The translations under genes and the position numbers were made by a program. Shown here in pieces: positions 8,415 through 16,428 of a DNA stretch of 45,575 nt. Source of the stretch: Bradyrhizobium elkanii WSM2783 (GTDB taxonomy: Bacteria; Pseudomonadota; Alphaproteobacteria; Rhizobiales; Xanthobacteraceae); NCBI RefSeq assembly GCF_000472865.1, contig NZ_AXAP01000067.1, positions 1 through 45,575 on the forward strand, written 5' to 3'. Positions within the stretch are counted from its first letter, which is position 1; every line of letters starts with the position of its first letter. The notes under the pieces were generated by a model, which made no database searches, was not told where the DNA came from, and saw nothing but the letters and a program-made list of their open reading frames with translations.

Positions 8415-9791
8415 TGGGTGCTTGGGACCTCCTGTCGCGCATCGCAAGCCGGATCATCAAAAGGCGAAGGCGACTATCGTCCCGGTCCATGGCATTTGCC
8501 GGTCACTGGCGGCTGGCTGCCTGTCGGTGTCGGCGAAAACTGGAATTGGTGGCAGCTCGGGTACAGCCCGATCAGCCTGTCGCGGTCTGCGATGGTCGAG
8601 GCGTGCGTCTCGGCCTATTCGCAGACGGTCGCCATGTGCCCCGGCGACCATTGGCGGCTCAATGACGAGGGCGGGCGCGACCGGGTCAAGACCTCCGCGC
8701 TCGCCCGCATCCTGCGACATCCCAACGACTACCAGACGATCAGCGATTTTCTGCTGAACACGACGCGCTCGCTCTACACCGAGGGCAACGCCTATGCGCT
8801 GGCGCTCAGGAATGACCGTTACGAGATCGATGAACTGCACCTGATGAATCCGGCGCAGTCGCATCCGCGTCTCGCCTACAACGGCGAGATTTTCTATGCG
8901 CTCCACGGCAATGACGTCATCGCCAAGCGCCTGGGCGGAGAAGCCGGTCTCTTGGTGCCACAGCGCGACGTGCTCCACATCAGGCTGCACACCAATAGTC
9001 GCGCGCCGACGCCGCTGGTCGGCGAGTCCCCCATCGTTGCCGCCTATGAGGACGTCGGCGTCGGCGCCGCGATCTCGCGCCAGCAGGCGGCGTTCTATCT
9101 CAACGAGGCGCGCCCGAGCGCCGTGCTGTCGACCGATCTGGTGCTCGACAAGGATCAGGTCCAGGCGCTGCGCGACCGCTGGAACGATCAGGCCAAGAAC
9201 CTGCATCAGGGCGGCACCCCGATCCTGACGGCGGGACTCAAAGTGCAGCCGTGGTCGGTCGGTGGTCGCGATGCTGCAACGGCGGAAATCCTCAAGCTCT
9301 CGAATGAGCACATCGCGCTGGCGTTTCGCGTGCCGCTGCAAATCCTCGGCATTGGCGGCACCAACTACGCCTCCACCGAGCTTTTGATGCAGAGCTGGAT
9401 CGCCATGGGGTTGGGCTTTGCGCTCAACCACATCGAGGAAGCATTCGGGCTGCTGTTCGGCCTCAAGGGCCAGCCCGACGAATACGTCGAATTCGATACC
9501 GCCGCGCTGTTGCGCTCGGCGCTCAAGGACCGGATCGAGGCGCTCGCGCGTGGCGTCCAGGGCGGCATCTATGCGCCCAACGAGGCCCGCGCGCAGGAAG
9601 GCCTCGACGCCGTCGACTTCGGCGATGAGCCGCGGGTGCAGCAGCAGGTCGTTCCGCTGTCCGCCGCTGGCGCCATCCCGGCCGCGCCGGGACCGCAGGC
9701 GCCGCCATCCGCTCCGCCAGCACCAGCTGCGCCGCGCGATCGAGCTGCACGCGTGCGCGCTGCTGCTCGTGCACAACCATCCGTCGGGTGA
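8414..9791 (+). pseudogene. phage portal protein (HK97 family), N-terminal frameshift and altered 3' end
   Basis: The dodecameric portal forms the DNA entry channel. The natural start is probably the ATG at 8414 (MGAWDLLSRIASRIIK), overlapping the preceding stop. Removing one A from the AAAA run at about 8459-8462 joins this to GEGDYRPGPWHLPVTGGW and the main frame. That frame has the family hallmarks SAMVEACVSAYSQTVAMCPG, DFLLNTTRSLYTEGNAYALA and RVPLQILGIG. After about 9700 the proline-rich tail (PPSAPPAPAAP) runs into a RadC fragment in another frame. Without the frameshift correction an intact-looking ORF spans 8418-9791. Confidence 0.75.
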
Positions 9792-9933
9792 CCCGTCGCC
9801 GTCGGGCGCCGATATCGCCATGACGAAACAGATCGTCGAGACGGCCAAGCCGCTCGGCATCGCCGTGCACGATCACATCGTGATCGGCCGCGACGGTCAC
9901 GCCAGCCTGCGCCAGCTCAACTTGATGGCCTAA
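9733..9933 (+). pseudogene. RadC (JAB/JAMM domain) C-terminal fragment
   Basis: The frame ending at the TAA at 9931-9933 reads LLLVHNHPSGDPSPSGADIA and then HDHIVIGRDGHASLRQLNLM. This is the metal-binding core and C-terminus of RadC/UPF0758 proteins (motif HxHPSGDP...SxxD). Only about 66 residues are present; the N-terminal part is replaced by the end of the portal gene. RadC-like proteins are common in prophages, and this copy is a deletion-joint remnant. Confidence 0.7.
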
Positions 9934-9947
9934 CCGGAGGACCGACC

Positions 9948-10142
9948 ATGTCCCGTTTGATCTGCCGCGACCCGTTCGCCCGCACCGAGCTGCACCGCGA
10001 CAACGCCGGAGCCGGCGAATGCCAATGGTGCGGCACCACGCGCCAGCTGTTCCGCTAGTTCACCGAAACCGACGGCGGCCGGCGCCTCGACCATCCCGGC
10101 CGGTTCTGCAGCAAGAGCTGCTTTTGTGCCTTTCACGAATGA
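9948..10142 (+). pseudogene. small Cys-rich (zinc-finger-like) phage protein interrupted by an amber codon
   Basis: The ATG at 9948 follows CCGGAGG. The frame reads MSRLICRDPFARTELHRDN to a TAG at 10056-10058, then continues in the same frame as FTETDGGRRLDHPGRFCSKS to a TGA at 10142. A CQWC pair precedes the TAG and a CSKSC pair follows it, so together they make a plausible four-Cys zinc site. That pattern argues that the TAG is a recent stop in a once continuous 64-codon gene. The final stop overlaps the next ATG (ATGA). Confidence 0.55.
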
Positions 10143-10258
10143 GCACGCGCAACATCGTCACCCATGCCCGGCAGCGAAAGCTTACCGGGCTTGAGGCGTC
10201 AGAAGGGGCCGCGATCCTGCGGCCTCGGCTCAAGGGCAAATGGATACCCGGAGACAAG

Positions 10259-10885
10259 ATGACCTACATCACCGAAACCGAAGAACACGGCCGCAAGCGC
10301 TGCAGCATCGATCTGCCGCGCTTTGCCGCCGACATCGCCAAAGCGCTGGGCGGCAAGCTGCTGCCTGCTGGCGACTATCCGAACGAACAGCAGCAGATCC
10401 TGGTCGGGACCGACCGGCTGGACCTGCACGCCAACACCCACACGCGCCGGGTCAAGGCCTACGCCAACGCGCCCGAGATCGCGTGGGGCGACTGGTCGAC
10501 CTATGACAAGGCCCAGGCGACCGAAAGCGCCTCGATCAATCCGGACGGCCGCAGCCTCGCTGCGATTGCGAACGACCTCAAAAAGCGGGTCCTTGATGCA
10601 AATCAAGCGCCGCTCGCGGCACGGCGCGCCTATGCCAAGGCGCAGCGCGAGAACCGCGCAAGCATCGTCAAGAATGCCGACGCCCTGAAGGAAGCGCATC
10701 CGACGCTGGACATTCGCGTGAACGAACGTGAGCAGACGGCGCAAATCTATTCCGGCGCTTCCGGCCACTACATCGCGGCGCGCATGAGCCATTCCGGCGA
10801 GGTATCGATCGATCGCCTTGGCAGCGTGTCGGCGGAAACCTTCGGCCGGATATTGGCCGTCCTCGACGCCGTCAAGCGAGGCTGA
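10259..10885 (+). CDS. phage protein of unknown function
   Basis: About 208 residues from the ATG at 10259, which has GGAGA a few bases upstream. An earlier in-frame ATG at 10139 overlaps the previous stop and would add 40 residues but has no ribosome binding site. The sequence is soluble, with alternating charged and hydrophobic residues and a central SLAAIANDLKKRVLDA helix. No family is recognised. It lies in a run of small same-strand genes following the RadC fragment. Confidence 0.55.
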   Translation: MTYITETEEHGRKRCSIDLPRFAADIAKALGGKLLPAGDYPNEQQQILVGTDRLDLHANTHTRRVKAYANAPEIAWGDWSTYDKAQATESASINPDGRSLAAIANDLKKRVLDANQAPLAARRAYAKAQRENRASIVKNADALKEAHPTLDIRVNEREQTAQIYSGASGHYIAARMSHSGEVSIDRLGSVSAETFGRILAVLDAVKRG

Positions 10886-10959
10886 TCATGCGAGAGCAAA
10901 TCATCATCAGATCGAACGGCACGAATCCGCAGCACTCACAACCCGAAGGGAAAATTGAA

Positions 10960-11409
10960 ATGACCACCAAGAAGACGACCACGCCGAAGCGAGCATGGAC
11001 GCTTGCGCGCCTGACCAAGCTTTACAAAAACCTAGTTCAAGAATTCGGCCCGCGCGCCGTCTGGACGCACCAGACCAAGCCCGGTCGCGGTCTCGACGCC
11101 TACTATGCCGAATTCTGCGAGAACTTCGGCGCGGAGATCGGCGCGAGCAAGGACGCGGTGCAACTGCAAATCTCATTCACCGAATTGTTTGCGTCGCGCA
11201 CCTGGGCACCACGGCAGACCCACTATGCCGTCATCAACTTGGCCGCCGCATGGGAGGCGGGATTCATCAAGACGACCGATTTTCCCGCCATGACGGTGCA
11301 GCGGTCCGTCACCAACTGGCCAGAACCGCATTCCATCTCGAACCCGAACGTTGGGCGGAGCTGCAGGCGGCGAGCACCGCTCGCATGGGCGAAGACCAAT
11401 AACGGCTGA
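10960..11409 (+). CDS. phage protein of unknown function, probable 3' frameshift
   Basis: Start chosen at the ATG at 10960 (GAAGGG upstream); an upstream in-frame ATG at 10888 is less likely. The N-terminus MTTKKTTTPKRAWTLARLTK is basic and followed by a mixed alpha/beta-like sequence. Near 11330 a one-base slip would give PEPHFHLEPERWAELQAAST, ending at 11402, which reads more like a genuine C-terminus than the Arg/Ser-rich tail of the present frame. No family is recognised. Confidence 0.5.
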   Translation: MTTKKTTTPKRAWTLARLTKLYKNLVQEFGPRAVWTHQTKPGRGLDAYYAEFCENFGAEIGASKDAVQLQISFTELFASRTWAPRQTHYAVINLAAAWEAGFIKTTDFPAMTVQRSVTNWPEPHSISNPNVGRSCRRRAPLAWAKTNNG

Positions 11410-11424
11410 TCGGAGAAAAACCAG

Positions 11425-11934
11425 ATGACCGACAAAATCACCAAGATCAAAGAGCTGGTCGAGATGCGCGACCAGGGGCTGATCAGCCAAGACGAATTCG
11501 AGAAGCTGCGCGCCGAAGTGATCGCGATGCCGGCGATGGGCAGCACCGGCCAGCCCTTTAGCTTGCCGTCACAGCCGCAACGCTTTGAGACTGTATTTCG
11601 CAACCCTCAAACCGGCGCGGTTGTCAGGATCAACAAGGGGTCGGCGTTCTGGCTGACGTTCTTCTTCGGCTGCTTTTATCTGGCCTACAAAGAAGTCTGG
11701 TTGCACGCCGGCATCGCGTTGCTACTGGCGCTGCTCACCTCTGGCCTCATGTGGCCAGTCTATGCCTTCTTCGCCTATCGCATCATCGTCGATAGTTATC
11801 GGCGTAAGGGCTGGATCGAACTCGACACGCCGCCTGTGCCCTTCAATCCTTCCTATGGCGAACAGGTCGAAGCCATCCGGACCGCTATTGCGGAAGGCCG
11901 TGATCCCCGGCAACCGCCGCCGCCGAGGCAATGA
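11425..11934 (+). CDS. membrane protein with SHOCT-like N-terminal segment
   Basis: 169 residues. Residues ~3-35 (IKELVEMRDQGLISQDEFEK) match the short SHOCT-type helical hairpin found at protein termini. Two adjacent membrane segments follow (SAFWLTFFFGCFYLAY, then LHAGIALLLALLTSGLMWPV) and a soluble proline-rich tail. A small inner-membrane phage protein of this kind might alter the host envelope, but no specific role is supported. ATGA overlap with the next gene. Confidence 0.6.
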   Translation: MTDKITKIKELVEMRDQGLISQDEFEKLRAEVIAMPAMGSTGQPFSLPSQPQRFETVFRNPQTGAVVRINKGSAFWLTFFFGCFYLAYKEVWLHAGIALLLALLTSGLMWPVYAFFAYRIIVDSYRRKGWIELDTPPVPFNPSYGEQVEAIRTAIAEGRDPRQPPPPRQ

Positions 11935-12185
11935 CGATGTGGAAACTGTTCGCCACCGTGCTTGCGCTCACCGATACCGGCTCGGTCTCGATCACATCGA
12001 TCGCGACCGACTTCGCCAACCGCGAGGCCTGCAAGGCCGCGGCGCGCGATCTGTACCCGCCGATCATCGAGCGCGAGCTGCAGGGGCACCGGCTTTCGAT
12101 CCGGGCCGCTGCCGAATGCCGGACGGACGGACCGCCACCGCCGCCGCCTCCGTTCCCCAATCCGTTCAGAGAATTCATGCGATGA
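11931..12185 (+). CDS. small phage protein with hydrophobic N-terminus and polyproline run
   Basis: 84 residues. The ATG at 11931 overlaps the preceding stop; an alternative start is at 11937 (MWKLFATVLALTDTG). The N-terminal hydrophobic stretch could be a weak signal sequence. Residues ~69-75 are seven consecutive prolines. Two Cys residues are present (EACKAA, AECRTD). Family unknown. Confidence 0.45.
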   Translation: MTMWKLFATVLALTDTGSVSITSIATDFANREACKAAARDLYPPIIERELQGHRLSIRAAAECRTDGPPPPPPPFPNPFREFMR

Positions 12186-12400
12186 CCCTGACAATCTGCA
12201 CTGCGCGTTACGAGCGCGAGCACGGCCAGAAACCGCAGGGGCGCGGTTACTGGCGTTTCCTGCTGATCTCCGCCGCCGTCACCGTGGCCGACCACTTCGT
12301 GAACTGCAACACCGAGACGGACTACCATCAGGCCTTGAAGCGGGCGACCGACGTCGCGGCCTTGCGCCGCCACGTCCATAGCATCGTGGTGCTGCCATGA
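12182..12400 (+). CDS. small phage protein of unknown function
   Basis: 72 residues from the ATG at 12182, overlapping the previous stop as ATGA: MTLTICTARYEREHGQKPQG and onward to HSIVVLP. The central WRFLLISAAVTVADHFVNC could be one buried helix. The stop again overlaps the next ATG, so the genes from 11425 to 12978 form a tightly coupled chain. No family is recognised. Confidence 0.45.
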   Translation: MTLTICTARYEREHGQKPQGRGYWRFLLISAAVTVADHFVNCNTETDYHQALKRATDVAALRRHVHSIVVLP

Positions 12401-12555
12401 ACGACGAGATCGCGCGCCTGCGAGCGCGGATCGCCCGGCTGACCCAGCTGCTGGCGCAGCTCGACCAGCACACGCTGCTGACCAACCGCTTGCGAGAGCC
12501 GGATGGCGGCCACACCATCATCATCCATCACGATCAAAGGACGACACTGCAATGA
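12397..12555 (+). CDS. short phage protein with amphipathic helix
   Basis: 52 residues (MNDEIARLRARIARLTQLLA and on to HHDQRTTLQ). The first 30 residues form a regular amphipathic or coiled-coil helix. Start and stop both overlap their neighbours as ATGA, which supports it as a translated gene although it is very short. Function unknown. Confidence 0.45.
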   Translation: MNDEIARLRARIARLTQLLAQLDQHTLLTNRLREPDGGHTIIIHHDQRTTLQ

Positions 12556-12929
12556 AAGAGCCGATGACACGCCAACAAGCAATTGATCGGTTCAAACGCC
12601 TCGTCGATCAATACGGTGTCCGATGGACGGCATCGGTCCCGGCGGCGGCTCATATTGAACTGGCGGAAATCAACAAGGTGCTACGGAGGCTGACCGACGT
12701 CAGGCCGTGCTGGAGATACGAAGATGACGACGAAAATCCTTCTGGCAGCTATTGCGCTCGCCGCGCTAACCAGCGACGGCTCGGCGCAACAGCGCAGCTA
12801 TTACGACTCCTCGGGGCGAAGTGTCGGGCGCTCGGCGACCGACAGCCAGGGCACGACGACGTTCTACGACGCCGCTGGCAGCGTTACCGGTCGCGCATCC
12901 AGGAGCGGCAACACGACGAGGATCTATGA
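12552..12929 (+). CDS. small phage protein of unknown function, probable 3' frameshift
   Basis: The start MKEPMTRQQAIDRFKRLVDQ overlaps the previous stop. The written ORF runs to 12929 and overlaps the next gene by 206 bases in another frame. A one-base slip near 12700 would end it as RQAVLEIRR with a TGA at 12725-12727, overlapping the next ATG exactly as at the other joints of this operon. I therefore think the true product is about 57 residues and that the long tail is out of frame. Function unknown. Confidence 0.4.
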   Translation: MKEPMTRQQAIDRFKRLVDQYGVRWTASVPAAAHIELAEINKVLRRLTDVRPCWRYEDDDENPSGSYCARRANQRRLGATAQLLRLLGAKCRALGDRQPGHDDVLRRRWQRYRSRIQERQHDEDL

Positions 12930-12978
12930 CTCGCGTGGTCGCACTGTCGGACGATCCACAGGCGGCGCGGCTCGCTGA
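12724..12978 (+). CDS. secreted small protein with YDxxGR repeats
   Basis: 84 residues with a convincing signal peptide (MTTKILLAAIALAALTSDGSA). Imperfect repeats of the form Y-D-(S/A)-x-G-(R/S)-(S/T)-V-(G/T)-R follow: YYDSSGRSVGRS, FYDAAGSVTGRA and IYDSRGRTVGRS. Repeats of this type occur in small periplasmic or surface proteins. A secreted product in a phage operon may be a lysogenic-conversion factor, but that is only inference. Confidence 0.6.
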   Translation: MTTKILLAAIALAALTSDGSAQQRSYYDSSGRSVGRSATDSQGTTTFYDAAGSVTGRASRSGNTTRIYDSRGRTVGRSTGGAAR

Positions 12979-13062
12979 AATGGGAGCCAGCTGATGTGCG
13001 CTTTGACCGCCAGGGCGTTGCGCCCTATCCTTGTCGAGCCAATGCAAGACGAAGGATTCGAC

Positions 13063-13308
13063 ATGACCAACGAGCCCGCGATGACCCCTGAGCGCTTCCG
13101 TGAAGCGCTCGATCTGCTGCAGACCAGCCAGAACGGTTTCGCGCGTTTCCTCAATGTCGACCCGCGCACCATCCGCCGCTACGCCTCTGGCGAGCTGCCG
13201 GAGCCGACCAATATCGCCATCCTGATCGAACTCATGATCCAGTTCGACGTCACCCCGGAGCGGGCCTACCGGCTCGCCGGACTCAAACCATTGGACCCTG
13301 AACCATGA
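13063..13308 (+). CDS. XRE-like helix-turn-helix phage protein
   Basis: 81 residues from the ATG at 13063, which has GAAGG upstream; an in-frame ATG at 12994 is poorer. The core TSQNGFARFLNVDPRTIRRYASGE is a helix-turn-helix of the Cro/CI (XRE) type, with the recognition helix around DPRTIRRY. It is probably a small phage repressor or antirepressor-type regulator. Its stop overlaps the radical SAM gene (ATGA), so the two are likely co-expressed. Confidence 0.65.
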   Translation: MTNEPAMTPERFREALDLLQTSQNGFARFLNVDPRTIRRYASGELPEPTNIAILIELMIQFDVTPERAYRLAGLKPLDPEP

Positions 13309-14117
13309 ACGCTCCCGTCACCATCAACCCCGACGGCGTTTCGGTCGCAGGCTGCAGCATCATCTATGCCCCGCGCGGACAGGCGGGCGAATATTCACCG
13401 CTCGCCACCAATCCGTATCGCGGCTGCGGCCACGGCTGCGCCTATTGCTACGTGCCCGACGTCCTCAAGATGACCCGGAAGGAATTCGACGAGGGCGCCA
13501 ACCCGCGTCCGGGTTTCCTCGACAAGCTGCGGAAGGACGCGGCGAAATACAAGGCCGCGCGCCTGACCGGGCAGGTCATGCTGTCGTTCACCACCGACCC
13601 GTATCACCCAGGCGACAACACGCTGACGCGCTCGACGCTCCAGGCCCTGATCGAGCACGGCCTCGGCATCTGCACCTTGACCAAGGGCGGCACGCGAAGC
13701 CTGCGCGACCTCGACCTGTTCCGGGCCAAGCGCGACGCCTTCGCCTCGACCTTGACCAGCCTCGACGACCGGTTCTCGAAAAAATGGGAGCGCAACGCCG
13801 CGCCGCCGGAGGATCGTCTCGCCGCGCTCAAGCGGTTTCACGCTGCGGGCATCTTCACCTGGGCTAGCCTGGAGCCGACCCTGGACGTCGAATCCTCGCT
13901 CGCCATCGTCAAGAAGACGCACCGTTTTGTCGACCTGTTCAAGGTCGGCCGCGTCAACTACCTGCCGATGACCAAGACCACCGACTGGCAAGACTACACG
14001 CTGCGCATGATCGAGCTGTTGAACAAGCTCGGCGCCGCGCATTACATCAAGAAAGACCTGCAGAAATTTCTTCCCGACGGCTATCCGAACCCGCCGCGGG
14101 TGCCGCAGCACCACTGA
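13305..14117 (+). CDS. radical SAM protein, SPL/Rv2578c-like family
   Basis: 270 residues. The CxxxCxxC cluster is at residues 41-48 (GCGHGCAYCY), preceded by NPYR as in the Rv2578c/PA0069 and spore-photoproduct-lyase-like families. It would bind a 4Fe-4S cluster and S-adenosylmethionine and make a 5'-deoxyadenosyl radical. The substrate is unknown. The rest (SFTTDPYHPGDN, ICTLTKGG, FTWASLEPTLDVESSL) fits the TIM-barrel. It is intact and coupled to the helix-turn-helix gene. It is the last gene of the plus-strand block; its 3' end overlaps a minus-strand methylase remnant. Confidence 0.8.
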   Translation: MNAPVTINPDGVSVAGCSIIYAPRGQAGEYSPLATNPYRGCGHGCAYCYVPDVLKMTRKEFDEGANPRPGFLDKLRKDAAKYKAARLTGQVMLSFTTDPYHPGDNTLTRSTLQALIEHGLGICTLTKGGTRSLRDLDLFRAKRDAFASTLTSLDDRFSKKWERNAAPPEDRLAALKRFHAAGIFTWASLEPTLDVESSLAIVKKTHRFVDLFKVGRVNYLPMTKTTDWQDYTLRMIELLNKLGAAHYIKKDLQKFLPDGYPNPPRVPQHH

Positions 14118-14726
14118 CGCCGGTCAGCACCAAGCCGATGTAAAGCACCTGCGCCGCCGATTTGCCCGCTGCCTGCCAGCGGCGGTCGACGGTGCAGCCA
14201 ATGCGCTGCGCAAAGCCTGCAATCGCGCGCTCGATGATCTCGTCCCGCCAGCGTGCCATCCCGACAGCCGTCCCGTTAGCCCCGCCGCAGCTCCGAGCGC
14301 CTTCGGCAGTCCGCCTTGCTTCAGATTGATCATGCTGCCTTCGGTCAGCACCACGCCGAGGCGCTCGCCTGCAGCAACCTTGCGCCGCGCCGCGACGATC
14401 AGCATCTGCTCCCAGGGCGAGCCGAACGCGTCGAAGTCGAAGATCGAGAACGGCGCCAGATCGATCGCGCGCAGCACCCGCCGGTTGTCGGCGACATAGG
14501 CGCAGCGCTCATCGCGAAACCATTTCTGATCGCAGCCGACATAGCCGGCGGCTTGGCGCCAGACCTCGCGATACATCTCGCCCGAGCCCGCGAACGCATC
14601 GAAGACCTCGACGTCGCGGCCGACGGCCTCAAGCACGTTGCGCCTGATCAGGACCTTGGCCGGCTTGCCATGGCGATGGTTCGTCACCTTGGCGACGTTC
14701 TGCAAGCCAGCGGACCAGCGCGGCAT
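14047..14726 (-). pseudogene. SAM-dependent DNA methyltransferase-like protein, frameshifted
   Basis: Starts at the ATG at 14726 (MPRWSAGLQNVAKVTNHRHG), overlapping the ParB-like stop as TAATG. The SAM-binding motif is FDAFAGSGEMYREVW, followed by GCDQKWFRDERC and FSIFDFDAFGSPW. Near 14275-14290 the frame slips by one base and the natural continuation is NGTAVGMARWRDEIIERAIA through GKSAAQVLYIGLVLTGV. Its 3' end then runs into the inverted plus-strand block at about 14120, so the original C-terminus is uncertain. Substrate specificity cannot be read. Confidence 0.6.
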
Positions 14727-15313
14727 TACGGCTCCAGCCCGATGGTGCCAAGCTCGACCTCGACGGCGGGCATGTCGGCCATCATTTTCGTCAGCCGCTG
14801 CAGCGCCGCGGCCTGATCCTGGAGCGGGCCGCGCACGGAGATCCAGAACCGGTCGTGAATCTCACCGGTCAGAATCTCGGCAACCAGTGGGGCGGCTTCT
14901 TCAACCAGAAGGCCCTGCAGCTCGTCGGGACTGAAACCCAGATCGTCGATCATCTCGCCGGCTGACCGCAGCGTCTCGATCTCGGCGCGCAGCATCGCCT
15001 CATCCCATTTCGAATTGAGCGCGATGCGATTGTCCGCCAGCGCCAGCGCGCGGCACTGCGCTTCGGAAAGGCCCGCCAGCTCGATGACCGGCGCCTCCAG
15101 CAGGCCAAGCTTGCGCGCGGCCAGGTACCTGCCTTCGCCCGCGATGATGGTGCTGTCCTTATCGACCAGCAGCGGGTTGAGGAATCCGAAGCGGCTGATC
15201 GAGCGCGCGATCTCGGCGATCTGATCGTCGCTGTGCAGCCGCGCGTTACGCGGATTGAGCCTGAGCGCTCCGAGCGGCCGATACTCGATCTTGATGCGGT
15301 TGTGCTCGGTCAT
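14726..15313 (-). CDS. ParB/Srx-domain phage protein
   Basis: 195 residues from the ATG at 15313. An N-terminal ParB/Spo0J-like domain is clear: LNPRNARLHSDDQIAEIARS, GFLNPLLVDKDSTIIAGEGR and the LALADNRIALNSKWD segment. In phages such ParB-like proteins usually sit next to a DNA methylase and the terminase genes, as with the methylase here. Proposed roles include nuclease or DNA-binding activity in methylation or packaging. The neighbouring terminase is missing, lost at the rearrangement on the left. An intrinsic terminator lies just upstream of its start. Confidence 0.75.
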   Translation of the reverse strand: MTEHNRIKIEYRPLGALRLNPRNARLHSDDQIAEIARSISRFGFLNPLLVDKDSTIIAGEGRYLAARKLGLLEAPVIELAGLSEAQCRALALADNRIALNSKWDEAMLRAEIETLRSAGEMIDDLGFSPDELQGLLVEEAAPLVAEILTGEIHDRFWISVRGPLQDQAAALQRLTKMMADMPAVEVELGTIGLEP

Positions 15314-15323
15314 GGCTCCGGCC

Positions 15324-15353
15324 AAAAAAGAACCGACCTCTTACGAGATCGGT
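15324..15353 (-). terminator. intrinsic terminator upstream of the ParB-like gene
   Basis: On the minus strand a 9-bp stem (ACCGATCTC / GAGGTCGGT, one T-G pair) closes a GTAA tetraloop and is followed by TTCTTTTTT. It lies between the leftward early operon and the ParB/methylase pair. Expression of the latter would need read-through or antitermination. Confidence 0.7.
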
Positions 15354-15425
15354 TCGAAGTCAGGTGTAACCACGACCAATGCCCAAGCCAAAAGCCGGGA
15401 GGCTCGAAAGGCTTACGGGCAAGCG

Positions 15426-15740
15426 TCACGGTGATTTCAACGATGGAAGCGCGGCATCGGTCAATCGGAGATTTTGCGAGAGCCAGTCGGTCCAGTCGAG
15501 CTTTGGATTTCGCTCGCGTTCACGCTTGAAGCGCGACGTCAGCTCTCGGCGCGCAACATCAGGCAGCGTCCGGTACTGGCTCACGATCTTTTGTCTGTTT
15601 TCGCGGAGAAGCCGCCGGGCAAGGCTACGGTTTGACACCGCCACACCGTTTGCCGATCTGGGGCGGGCGATCCCTCGCGTGGCATCGTCGGCGAGGATCG
15701 CGCTCGCAAGACGTTCAAGCTTTTGCTGGCGTTTCGTCAT
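15426..15740 (-). CDS. phage protein of unknown function, basic helical
   Basis: About 104 residues from the ATG at 15740 (MTKRQQKLERLASAILADDA). It is strongly basic in the middle (RRELTSRFKRERERNPKLDW), suggesting DNA or RNA binding. It overlaps the end of the preceding gene by 26 bases in another frame. It is the last gene before the terminator at 15324-15353. No family is recognised. Confidence 0.5.
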   Translation of the reverse strand: MTKRQQKLERLASAILADDATRGIARPRSANGVAVSNRSLARRLLRENRQKIVSQYRTLPDVARRELTSRFKRERERNPKLDWTDWLSQNLRLTDAALPSLKSP

Positions 15741-16428
15741 CGGCGCGCACCTCACCCCGCAGGGGCGCGGGCGAAGAGGACCCCTGTTTGTCAAGCTTGT
15801 CAACGTCATTCCTGTTGGAGGCGTTCGGAAGCCGCGGAAACACACGGCGCTCCAAATCTGTCCGCGTGCTGTTTACACCTTGCAAAATCAATTGCTTGAT
15901 CGCCTCGTTTCGCAGCCGCGCCCGCGCGGCATGATAGCTCATGCTGATGCCGGTGCCCTTCGCCCGGAGCCGCCATTGGCGGTAAGCGGCATTGAACCAC
16001 GCTAGTTCACCGCGCCCATTCGCGTCGCTGATTCGACGCTCAATCTCGGCGATGGCATCCCGAACGCGCGCTATCGCCGCGTTGTGGCCCGTCAGGCTGA
16101 TGCCACGCTCGACGGCAGCCTTGACGATCAGCCGCGCCGCATCTTCGCCGCGCACGAGCAGGCGGACCTTATCGACATGCGGCAACACGCGGTTGACCTC
16201 GCTTGCCAGCGCCTGGGCGCGCGCTCGATCGCGAACCCAATAGGCGCAGCTGATGTCCCAATCCGGCCATTTGCGCTGCAGCGCCGTCAGGCTCTTGCCG
16301 AGATCGCGCGTCACCGCGACGACGCACGGCTCGCCCCTCGGCGCTGTCGCGATGTAGACCGCCACCACGCCGAAGGCGATGAAATAGCCGCGCTCGGCGC
16401 CGCGCGGGAGATCGAACTCAATGACCAT
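15715..16428 (-). CDS. phage protein, possible degenerate GIY-YIG-like fold
   Basis: About 237 residues from the ATG at 16428 (MVIEFDLPRGAERGYFIAFG). The segment VVAVYIATAPRGEPCVVAVT, followed by TRDLGKSLTALQRKWPDWDI and RARAQALASEVNRVL, resembles the layout of GIY-YIG/T5orf172 domains (a 'trait-of-address' strand, R-x-x-x-LQ, W-x-D). The GIY and YIG residues themselves are not conserved, so this is a weak suggestion. The C-terminal half is helical and basic, with a tail rich in Pro, Ser and charged residues. Confidence 0.5.
   Translation of the reverse strand: MVIEFDLPRGAERGYFIAFGVVAVYIATAPRGEPCVVAVTRDLGKSLTALQRKWPDWDISCAYWVRDRARAQALASEVNRVLPHVDKVRLLVRGEDAARLIVKAAVERGISLTGHNAAIARVRDAIAEIERRISDANGRGELAWFNAAYRQWRLRAKGTGISMSYHAARARLRNEAIKQLILQGVNSTRTDLERRVFPRLPNASNRNDVDKLDKQGSSSPAPLRGEVRADDETPAKA

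Noticed and set aside
8457..9860. 467-codon minus-strand frame opposite the portal gene
   Set aside because: It is an open antisense frame of high-GC coding DNA; the plus strand encodes a recognisable portal protein.
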